Source of the DNA: RH-AL1 sp964235705
Lineage (GTDB): Bacteria > Pseudomonadota > Alphaproteobacteria > Rhizobiales > Beijerinckiaceae
NCBI GenBank assembly: GCA_964235705.1
Contig: CAXSDP010000094.1
Span: 1-12,376, forward strand
Direction: 5' to 3'
DNA: 12,376 bases
Shown here: piece by piece, positions 6,120 to 12,376 of the stretch
How the letters are laid out: every line of letters begins with the position of its first letter
Position numbering within the stretch: the stretch's first letter is position 1
Translations under genes and position numbers: made by a program
Notes under the pieces: model-generated
What the model was told of the DNA's origin: nothing
The model's input: only the letters and a program-made list of their open reading frames with translations
Databases searched by the model: none

Positions 6120-7712
6120 ATGGATCGACGTCACTTCATCGCCGGCAGCGGCGCCGCCGCGGCGGCGGCCTTCGCGGCCCCGCGCGTCGCGCGGGCCGCC
6201 TCAACCAAGGTGCTGCGCTTCATCCCGCAGGCGGACCTCGCGGTGCTCGACCCCACGTGGACCACCGCCTACGTCACCCGCAACCACGGGATGATGGTGT
6301 TCGACACCCTGTTCGGCCTGGACGGCACCTACCAGCCGCAACCGCAGATGGTGCGGGGCTCCACCACCAGCTCGGACGGCAAGGAATGGGTGCTGACGCT
6401 GCGCGACGGGCTGCGCTTCCACGACAACACGCCGGTGCTGGCCCGCGACTGCGTGGCCAGCATCGCGCGCTGGGGCAAGCGCGACGCCTTCGGCCAGGGC
6501 CTGATGGCCGCCACCGACGAGCTGTCGGCGCCCGACGACAAGACCATCCGCTTCCGCCTGAAGCGGCCGTTCCCGCTGCTGCCGGACGCGCTCGGCAAGG
6601 TCGGCGTGTCCATGTGCGCGATCATGCCGGAGCGGCTCGCCAAGACCGATCCGTTCACCCAGGTCACCGAGATGGTGGGGAGCGGGCCTTATCGCTTCCT
6701 CGCCGCCGAGCGCGTGCCCGGCGCGAAAGTGGCCTACGAGCGCTTCGCCGGCTACGTCCCGCGCGCGGGCGGCACGCCGAGCCTGACCGCCGGGCCGAAG
6801 GTCGCCAAGTTCGACCGGGTCGAGTGGCTCACCATCCCCGACGCCGCCACCGCGCTCGGCGCGCTGCAGACCGGCGAGGCGGACTGGTGGGAGCAGCCCT
6901 CCTTCGACCTGCTGCCGGTGGTGCAGGGCGACGGCAAGCTGCGCGTGGCCGAGATCGACCCGACCGGCAACATGCCCCTGCTTCGCTTCAACCACCTGTA
7001 CCCGCCCTTCGACAACCCGGCGATCCGCCGCGCGCTGCTCGGGGCGGTGAACCAGGGCGAGGTCATGACGGCGGTGGCCGGCACCGATCATCAGTGGTGG
7101 AGCGACAAGATCGGCGTGTTCCCGCCGGGCTCCCCGCTCGCCAGCGACACCGGCATGGCGGCGTTGACCGGCCCGCGCGACGTCGCCAAGGCCAAGGCCG
7201 ACATCCTCGCCGCCGGCTACAAGGGCGAGCCGGTGGTGGCCATGGTGGCGACGGACTTCCCCACCCTCAACGCGATGGCGCTGGTCGGCGTCGACATGCT
7301 GAAGCGCTGCGGCCTCAACGTCGACGTGGTGGAAACGGACTGGGGCTCGGTGGTGCAGCGGCGCGCCAACCGCAACGCGCCCGACAAGGGCGGCTGGAGC
7401 GTGTTCTTCACCAACTTCGCCGGCCTCGACGAGTACTCGCCGGCCGGCCACCTGCCGCTGCGCGGCAACGGCGCCAACGCGTGGTTCGGCTGGCCCACGG
7501 CACCGAAGCTGGAGGAGTTGCGAAACGCCTGGTTCGCGGCCCCCGACGCGGCGGCGCAGAAGGCGATCGGCAGCCAGATCCAGGCGCAGGCCTTCGTCGA
7601 CGTGCCCTACCTGCCGCTCGGCCGCTACCTCCAGCCGACCGCCTACAACGCCTCGCTCAAGGGCATGCTGAAGGGGATGCCGATCTTCTGGAACGTCGAG
7701 CGCTCCGCCTGA
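6120..7712 (+). CDS. ABC transporter substrate-binding protein, SBP family 5, copy 1 (Tat-exported)
   Basis: A 530-residue periplasmic receptor of the peptide-binding family 5 (DppA/OppA-like, PF00496 type). The N-terminus MDRRHFIAG followed by an Ala-rich stretch and ARA-A (cleavage probably after residue 26) is a twin-arginine signal with no lipobox cysteine. The family signature lies around WVLTLRDGLRFHDNTPVLARD (90-110). Most of the chain resembles copy 2 without gaps, about 82% identical by hand count. The ATG at 6120 is preferred over 6111: TTGGGA precedes it at usable spacing, and copy 2 starts at the equivalent MDRRHF. With 6111 the protein gains three residues (MSS). It lies 55 bp after the hydrolase with no terminator between, so it belongs to the same operon. 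Confidence 0.93.
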   Translation: MDRRHFIAGSGAAAAAAFAAPRVARAASTKVLRFIPQADLAVLDPTWTTAYVTRNHGMMVFDTLFGLDGTYQPQPQMVRGSTTSSDGKEWVLTLRDGLRFHDNTPVLARDCVASIARWGKRDAFGQGLMAATDELSAPDDKTIRFRLKRPFPLLPDALGKVGVSMCAIMPERLAKTDPFTQVTEMVGSGPYRFLAAERVPGAKVAYERFAGYVPRAGGTPSLTAGPKVAKFDRVEWLTIPDAATALGALQTGEADWWEQPSFDLLPVVQGDGKLRVAEIDPTGNMPLLRFNHLYPPFDNPAIRRALLGAVNQGEVMTAVAGTDHQWWSDKIGVFPPGSPLASDTGMAALTGPRDVAKAKADILAAGYKGEPVVAMVATDFPTLNAMALVGVDMLKRCGLNVDVVETDWGSVVQRRANRNAPDKGGWSVFFTNFAGLDEYSPAGHLPLRGNGANAWFGWPTAPKLEELRNAWFAAPDAAAQKAIGSQIQAQAFVDVPYLPLGRYLQPTAYNASLKGMLKGMPIFWNVERSA

Positions 7713-7740
7713 GCGTCGCGCACCACCGGACTCGTTCGGC

Positions 7741-7760
7741 AAGGGGGGAACAAGAGCATG
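7741..7760 (+). promoter_or_regulatory. Strong ribosome-binding site of substrate-binding protein copy 2
   Basis: AAGGGGGGAA at 7741-7750 precedes the ATG at 7758 with nine bases between the last G and the start. It is a better Shine-Dalgarno sequence than that of copy 1, suggesting that copy 2 is translated more strongly from the shared transcript. Confidence 0.6.
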
Positions 7761-9350
7761 GATCGACGTCATTTCATCGCCGGCGGCACCGTCGCCGCCG
7801 CGACGGCCTTCGCGCCGCCCCGCATCGCGCGGGCCGCCTCGTCCAAGGTGCTGCGCTACATCCCGCAGGCGGACCTCGCGGTGCTCGATCCCGTGTGGAC
7901 CACCGCCTTCATCACCCGCACCCACGGCATGCAGATCTTCGACACCCTGTTCGGGGTCGACGGTGCCTACAATCCGCAACCGCAGATGGTGCAGGGCTTC
8001 ACCACGGGCGCCGGCGGCAAGGAGTGGGTGCTGACGCTGCGCCCCGGGCTGCGCTTCCACGACAACACGCCCGTGCTGGCGCGCGACTGCGTGGCCAGCG
8101 TCGCGCGCTGGGGCAAGCGCGACGCCTTCGGGCAGGCCCTGATGGCCGCCACCGACGAGCTGTCGGCGCCCGACGACAAGACGATCCGCTTCCGGCTGAA
8201 GCGGCCGTTCCCGCTGCTGCCGGACGCGCTCGGCAAGATCAACGTGTCCATGTGCCCGATCATGCCGGAGCGGCTCGCCAGGACGGACCCGTTCACCCAG
8301 GTCACCGAAATGGTGGGGAGCGGGCCGTACCGCTTCCTGGCCGCCGAGCGCGTGCCCGGCGCCAGGGTCGTCTACGAGCGCTTCGCCGGCTACGTGCCCC
8401 GCCCCGATGGTGTCCCCGCCGTGACGTCGGGGCCGAAAATCGCCAAGTTCGACCGGGTGGTGTGGAACGTCATCCCCGACGCCGCCACCGCGCTCGGCGC
8501 CTTGCAGACCGGCGAGGCGGACTGGTGGGAGCAGGCGAGTTTCGACTTGCTGCCGGTGATGCAGGGTGACCCCAAGCTGAAGGTGGAGGTCCTCGATCCC
8601 ACCGGCTTCCCGGCGCTGTTGCGCTTCAACCAGTTGTACCCACCCTTCGACAACCCGGCGATCCGCCGCGCGCTGCTCGGAGCGGTGAACCAGGGCGAGG
8701 TCATGACGGCGGTCGCCGGCACCGATCACCAGTGGTGGAAGGACAAGGTGGGCGTCTTCCCGCCCGGCTCCCCGTTCGCCAGCGACGCCGGCATGGCGGC
8801 GCTCACCGGGCCGCGCGACGTCGCCAAGGCCAAGGCCGACATCCTCGCCGCCGGCTACAAGGGCGAGCCGGTCGTCGCCCTGGTGGCGAGCGACGTCCCC
8901 ACGCTGAACGCGATGGCGCTGGTCGGCGTCGACATGATGAAGCGCTGCGGCCTCAACGTCGACGTGGTGGAGACGGACTGGGGCTCGGTGATCCAGCGGC
9001 GCGCCAGCCGCAGCCCGCCGGAGAAGGGCGGGTGGAGCGTGTTCTTCACGAGCTTCTCCGGGCTCGACGAGTTCAATCCCGCCGGCTACCTCGCGTTGCG
9101 CGGCAACGGCGCCAACGCCTGGTTCGGCTGGCCGGACGCGCCGAAGCTGGAAGCGCTCCGCACCGCCTGGCTGGAGGCCCCCGACGCGGCGACGCAGAAG
9201 ACGCTCGGCGTCGCGTTGCAGGCCCAGGCCTTCGCCGACGTGCCGTTCCTGCCGCTCGGCGAGTATTTCCAGCCCACCTGCTACAGCACCTCGCTCAAGG
9301 GCGTGCTGAAGGGCATCCCTATCTTCTGGAACGTCGAGCGCGTGACGTGA
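7758..9350 (+). CDS. ABC transporter substrate-binding protein, SBP family 5, copy 2 (Tat-exported)
   Basis: A 530-residue paralogue of the preceding gene and likewise a periplasmic receptor for the importer. It keeps the Tat signal MDRRHFIAGG...IARA-A, and the family signature WVLTLRPGLRFHDNTPVLARD (90-110). Differences from copy 1 are spread out but cluster near residues 214-237 and 255-295 and in the last 90 residues, for example IDPTGNMPLL against LDPTGFPALL. These are candidate ligand-facing changes, inferred only from where variation lies. The start is fixed by a strong ribosome-binding site (AAGGGGGGAA). The TGA stop overlaps the GTG start of the M20 hydrolase gene by 4 bp. Two receptors sharing one permease suggest a widened ligand range. 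Confidence 0.93.
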   Translation: MDRRHFIAGGTVAAATAFAPPRIARAASSKVLRYIPQADLAVLDPVWTTAFITRTHGMQIFDTLFGVDGAYNPQPQMVQGFTTGAGGKEWVLTLRPGLRFHDNTPVLARDCVASVARWGKRDAFGQALMAATDELSAPDDKTIRFRLKRPFPLLPDALGKINVSMCPIMPERLARTDPFTQVTEMVGSGPYRFLAAERVPGARVVYERFAGYVPRPDGVPAVTSGPKIAKFDRVVWNVIPDAATALGALQTGEADWWEQASFDLLPVMQGDPKLKVEVLDPTGFPALLRFNQLYPPFDNPAIRRALLGAVNQGEVMTAVAGTDHQWWKDKVGVFPPGSPFASDAGMAALTGPRDVAKAKADILAAGYKGEPVVALVASDVPTLNAMALVGVDMMKRCGLNVDVVETDWGSVIQRRASRSPPEKGGWSVFFTSFSGLDEFNPAGYLALRGNGANAWFGWPDAPKLEALRTAWLEAPDAATQKTLGVALQAQAFADVPFLPLGEYFQPTCYSTSLKGVLKGIPIFWNVERVT

Positions 9351-10663
9351 CCGGTTCGATACCCCTTGATCCCGGGGCGCGCGCCGCGATCCTCCAGGCC
9401 GTCGCCGCGCTGGAAGCGGATGCGGTGGCGCTGACGATGCGCCTCGTCCGCCACCCGAGCGTGCTCGGCGCGGAAGCGTCCTGCCTCGACGACATGGAGG
9501 CGGTCTACGCCGAGGCCGGCCTCCAGCCCCGCCGCGTCCCGGTGGTGGTCGACGCGTTGCGCGACCACCCCGGCTTCTCGCCCCCGCTCATCCCCTACGC
9601 CGGCCGCGACAACGTCGCGGCGCTGCACGCGCCGCGCGCCGCGCGCGGCCGCAGCCTGATGCTGCAGGGCCACGTCGACGTCGTGCCGCCCGGTGCCGCC
9701 GAGCTGTGGACCAGCCCGCCGTTCGAGCCGCAGGTGCGCGACGGCCGGCTGTACGGCCGGGGCGCCGGCGACATGAAGGCGGGCCTCGCCGCCATCGTCA
9801 CCGCGTGGCGGGCGTTGCGGCTCGCCGGGTTGCAGCCGGCCGCGCCCGTGCAGTTCGCCGCCGTGATCGAGGAGGAATGCACCGGCAACGGCGCGCTGGC
9901 GGTGATGCAAGCCCTGCCACCGGTCGAGGCCTGCCTGATCCCCGAGCCGGGGCCTGGCTACCAGGCGCTCTACACCGCCGAGGTCGGCGTGGTGTGGGCC
10001 TCCGTCACGGTGACGGGGCGCCCCACCCACGTCCGCGAGATGCACGCCGGCGTCAACGCGATCGACGCCGCCTACGCGGTCGTCGAGCGGTTCCGCACCT
10101 ACGAGGCGTACGCCAACCGCGCCGAGGCGCGCCACCCCGCCTTCGCCGCCGACAACCACCCCATCAACGTCAACCTCGGCACGATCGAGGGTGGGGAATG
10201 GAACAGCTCGGTGCCGACCCGCGCCCGCATCGGCCTCAGGGTCGGGGTGATGCCGGGCGTGTCCTGCCGCGACGTCGCCGCCGACATCGCGCGGCTCGTC
10301 GCCGAGGCGGAGGCCGACCCCAAGCTGCGGGGCGCCCGGCTGGCGGTGACGTTCGAGGGCTTCATGGCCGACGGCTGCGTGTTCCCGGCGGAGCAACCGG
10401 TGTCGCGCCTCGTCAGCGAGCTTCATCGCCAAGTCGCGGGCGAGGACCTGCGGCACTGGGCAGTGCCGGCCCTGACCGACGCGCGCTTCTACGCGCTCTA
10501 CGGCGGCGCGCATCCCGGCAGCGTGCAAGCCACCTGCTACGGCCCCGAGGCGGACATGATCCACGGCATCGACGAGAGCGTCGGCCTCCGATCGGTCCAT
10601 GACACGACGCGGGTGCTTGCGTTGACGATGGCTGAATGGTGCGGCGTGGAACGGGCGGCGTGA
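9347..10663 (+). CDS. M20 family metallohydrolase (ArgE/DapE-type deacylase)
   Basis: A 438-residue cytoplasmic zinc-dependent amidohydrolase of peptidase family M20 (ArgE/DapE/ACY1-like), a family that removes acyl groups from N-acyl amino acids or cleaves small peptides. Expected active-site residues are present: His109 and Asp111 in LQGHVDVVP, bridging Asp142 in GRGAGDMKAG, the EEE set 175-177 (probable base Glu176, ligand Glu177), Glu200 in LIPEP and His406 in MIHGIDE. The dimerisation (lid) domain lies roughly at 210-330. The length is usual for the family. The GTG at 9347 overlaps the receptor stop (GTGA), so it is the last gene of the operon and probably translationally coupled. The exact substrate is unknown; processing of the imported compound is inferred. 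Confidence 0.9.
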   Translation: MTGSIPLDPGARAAILQAVAALEADAVALTMRLVRHPSVLGAEASCLDDMEAVYAEAGLQPRRVPVVVDALRDHPGFSPPLIPYAGRDNVAALHAPRAARGRSLMLQGHVDVVPPGAAELWTSPPFEPQVRDGRLYGRGAGDMKAGLAAIVTAWRALRLAGLQPAAPVQFAAVIEEECTGNGALAVMQALPPVEACLIPEPGPGYQALYTAEVGVVWASVTVTGRPTHVREMHAGVNAIDAAYAVVERFRTYEAYANRAEARHPAFAADNHPINVNLGTIEGGEWNSSVPTRARIGLRVGVMPGVSCRDVAADIARLVAEAEADPKLRGARLAVTFEGFMADGCVFPAEQPVSRLVSELHRQVAGEDLRHWAVPALTDARFYALYGGAHPGSVQATCYGPEADMIHGIDESVGLRSVHDTTRVLALTMAEWCGVERAA

Positions 10664-10696
10664 GGGTCGCCGTTCACGCCTACGCCCATTCAGACT

Positions 10697-10708
10697 TGAA
10701 CCGGTTCA
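10697..10708. other. 12-bp perfect palindrome between convergent genes
   Basis: TGAACCGGTTCA is perfectly symmetric with a central CpG, like LacI-family operators. It includes the TGA stop of the minus-strand GGT-like gene (10706-10708) and lies 33 bp after the M20 stop. With no spacer it would make only a poor hairpin and no T-run follows, so it is not an obvious terminator. It may be a protein-binding site or chance. Confidence 0.4.
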
Positions 10709-12322
10709 GGTTTGCGCCAGCGCCGCCGAGCCCGGCGTCATCGCGTCGGTGGCACCGATCCGGCACCCGTCGCGCTGGACGATGAAGCTGGGGCAGGCGA
10801 AGTTCACCGGTAGCACCGCGTGTTCCACCACCTCCACCGGCGCGACCGCCCGCAGCGCGTCGAGCACGGCGGCGGGCAGGCGACGGTCGGCCGTGATGAT
10901 GCCGGGGCGGGACACGTCGATGCGGGGATGGTCGGCCGCCATCGCGGCGTCCATGCCGAATCCTTCGACGAAGAGCAGGGTCTGCGCCACCGCCGCCAGG
11001 ATGCGGCGTCCGCCCGACGCCCCCAGCGCCAACGTCGGCGCCTCGCCCTCGCGCACGATCACCGGGCACATGTTGGTGAGCGGTCGCCGGCCCGGCGCCA
11101 CGGCGTTGGGCCGCCCGGGTACGGGGTCGAACCACATCACCCCGTTGTTCATCAGCACCCCGCTCGACGGCAACACGACGCCGCTGCCCATGGACGACAG
11201 CAGCGTGCTCGTCATCGCCACGGTCGTGCCGTCGGCGTCGCAAACGTTCAGGTGGGTCGTGCAGCTGTCCGACCCCGGTGGTTCAGCCTCCCCCGCCGTC
11301 GCGAGACGTTCCGCGTAGGCGGTGTGCATGGCGCGGGCGAGGGCGGCGAACCAGGCGGCGTCGGGCGCACCATTTGGCGTGCGGCTTCCGCCATGGGCGT
11401 CCGTCGCCGCCAGCACCCGCGCCAAGGTGGGCGCGGCGGTCAGGGGACCGGGCGTTTGCAGCACCCGGCCGCGCCAGGCCGTCTCGATGGCGGGGTGGAG
11501 CCGCGCCGCGCAGCCGGCGAGGTCGGCCGCCGACAGGACGCCGCCCATCGCCGCCACGTCGCGCGCGATGCCGGCGGCGACATCGCCGACGTAGACGTCC
11601 CGAAGGCCGGCGCGCGCCAACCGCTCCAACGTGTCCGGCAGTCGTCCCAGGGCGAGGAAGCCCGGCGTGCCCTGGTACGGCGCCGTGGGCGGCAGTCCGT
11701 CGACCAGGTAGAGGCGGGCGCTCTCGGCGTAGCGTCGCAGCGTCGGCGCGGCGGCGGCGATCTTCAGGGTGGTGAACCAGTCGGCGGGCAGGCCGCGCCG
11801 GGCCAGCGCGATCGCCGGTGCCATGATGGTCGCGAGCGGCAAGCGCCCCCATCGTTCCAGCATCGCGGCGTAGCCGGCGGGTGCCGAAGGGGTGACGAAC
11901 GACAGCGGCCCATGGATGTTGGCGTCACCCGCGACCTCCGGCCAGGTGAACAGGTCGTGCTTGGTGCGGCCGGTGAGGGGGAAGCGCGACGGGTCGAGGG
12001 CGGCCGGCGCCATTGGGCCGAAATCGACCGCAATGGCCCGCCGCTCGCCGGCCGGGTGCACCAGGGCGTGGCCGACGCCGCCGAGCCCGGAGTTCCAGGG
12101 CTCCACCACCGCGAGGGCCAGCGCGGTGGCGACCGCCGCGTCGACGGCGTTGCCGCCGGCCTCCAGCACCGCCACGCCCGCCTGCGCCGCGTCGCGCGAC
12201 TGCGCCGTCACCACGCCCCGTCGTCCGCTCGCCACCGGTTTGCTGACGTGCCAATGCTGCGTGACGTGCGGTGGCGGATCCCCCATCGTCACGTTGGTGG
12301 CCGCCGAGCCCCGCGCCGTCAC
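10706..12322 (-). CDS. Gamma-glutamyltransferase-like Ntn hydrolase, atypical active site
   Basis: A 538-residue member of the gamma-glutamyltransferase family, made as a proenzyme that self-cleaves before a Thr. The large-subunit start VVTAQSRDAAQAGVAVLEAGG (37-57) and the cleavage/nucleophile motif TTH (Thr355, Thr356, His357) are clear, as are GSGVVLPSSGVLMNN (379-393) and GASGG (434-438). Residues that grip the gamma-glutamyl group in E. coli GGT seem absent: Arg114 aligns with Gly102 (DFGPMAP), Gln430/Asp433 with Gly394/Trp397, and the SS pair in RPLSSM reads TN (416-417). No signal peptide is visible, so it is probably cytoplasmic. The GTG at 12322 overlaps an upstream stop (GTGA); ATG at 12286 is the alternative. 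It converges on the M20 gene with a 42-bp gap. It may be an amidase rather than a true GGT. Confidence 0.85.
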   Translation of the reverse strand: MTARGSAATNVTMGDPPPHVTQHWHVSKPVASGRRGVVTAQSRDAAQAGVAVLEAGGNAVDAAVATALALAVVEPWNSGLGGVGHALVHPAGERRAIAVDFGPMAPAALDPSRFPLTGRTKHDLFTWPEVAGDANIHGPLSFVTPSAPAGYAAMLERWGRLPLATIMAPAIALARRGLPADWFTTLKIAAAAPTLRRYAESARLYLVDGLPPTAPYQGTPGFLALGRLPDTLERLARAGLRDVYVGDVAAGIARDVAAMGGVLSAADLAGCAARLHPAIETAWRGRVLQTPGPLTAAPTLARVLAATDAHGGSRTPNGAPDAAWFAALARAMHTAYAERLATAGEAEPPGSDSCTTHLNVCDADGTTVAMTSTLLSSMGSGVVLPSSGVLMNNGVMWFDPVPGRPNAVAPGRRPLTNMCPVIVREGEAPTLALGASGGRRILAAVAQTLLFVEGFGMDAAMAADHPRIDVSRPGIITADRRLPAAVLDALRAVAPVEVVEHAVLPVNFACPSFIVQRDGCRIGATDAMTPGSAALAQT

Positions 12323-12376
12323 GCGGGATCGACCGGCGCGGGCGGCACGCCGCCGACCTCCACCGCCTCGCCGGCC
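12319..12376 (-). CDS. C-terminal end of a gene entering from the right edge (partial)
   Basis: On the minus strand a frame open to the window edge gives AGEAVEVGGVPPAPVDPA then TGA at 12321-12319. The stop overlaps the GTG start of the GGT-like gene as GTGA, the same junction used three times in the plus-strand operon. That arrangement suggests a real upstream gene in one transcription unit with the GGT-like gene. Eighteen codons are too few to name a family, and the frame that continues the GGT-like gene is also open to the edge. Confidence 0.4.
   Translation of the reverse strand, partial: AGEAVEVGGVPPAPVDPA

Larger units (their letters stand above)
6120..9350 (+). repeat. Tandem gene duplication of the substrate-binding protein
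   Basis: The two receptor genes (6120-7712 and 7758-9350) are direct repeats at a constant offset of 1638 bp with no indel found between the coding parts. Some stretches are identical at DNA level, such as 7173-7234 against 8811-8872 (62 nt), while others are clearly diverged. The 45-bp spacer between them does not resemble the sequence before copy 1. Confidence 0.9.

Noticed and set aside
6201..8729. Very long minus-strand open frame (842 residues) across both receptor genes
   Set aside because: Antisense shadow of the duplicated receptors: internal repetition simply mirrors the duplication, and the composition is His/Arg/Gln-rich with no motifs.
10664..10705. Intrinsic terminator after the M20 gene
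   Set aside because: No stable stem followed by a T-run is visible on either strand in the convergent gap.

Overview
The window is GC-rich DNA with dense, tightly packed genes. The DUF6165-type protein, Tat-dependent solute-binding proteins and GTG/TTG starts suggest an alphaproteobacterium, perhaps Rhodospirillales or Acetobacterales. That placement is inferred from style and families; no phylogenetic marker is present. No RNA genes, transposases, integrases, CRISPR arrays or phage genes were seen.

Layout. Positions 1-374 hold no convincing gene, but contain three exact tandem copies of a 10-bp unit and two GC-rich inverted repeats. A small DUF6165-family gene follows on the minus strand (375-767). 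A 293-bp divergent intergenic region (768-1060) carries a near-perfect sigma-54 -24/-12 promoter at 872-888 that points right. Eight plus-strand genes then run from 1061 to 10663 with gaps of at most 56 bp and mostly 4-bp overlaps. They encode two DppB/DppC-type permeases, two DppD/DppF-type ATPases, a cytoplasmic class C beta-lactamase-fold serine hydrolase, two tandem-duplicated Tat-exported solute-binding proteins, and an M20 (ArgE/DapE) metallohydrolase. Converging on this block from the right is a gamma-glutamyltransferase-like Ntn hydrolase (10706-12322, minus). Its GTG start overlaps the stop of a gene that continues past the right edge.

How the parts fit. This looks like a complete import-and-degrade module. 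Two related periplasmic receptors feed one peptide-type ABC importer, and three unrelated hydrolase folds (serine hydrolase, zinc M20 hydrolase, Ntn hydrolase), all without signal peptides, would act on the cargo inside the cell. The sigma-54 promoter suggests control by an enhancer-binding protein, for example by nitrogen status or the presence of the substrate. The GGT-like enzyme keeps the autoprocessing/nucleophile Thr motif but lacks the residues that hold the gamma-glutamyl group in classical GGT. The real substrate may therefore be a different amide or modified peptide. The substrate is unknown from sequence alone and is the most interesting open question here.
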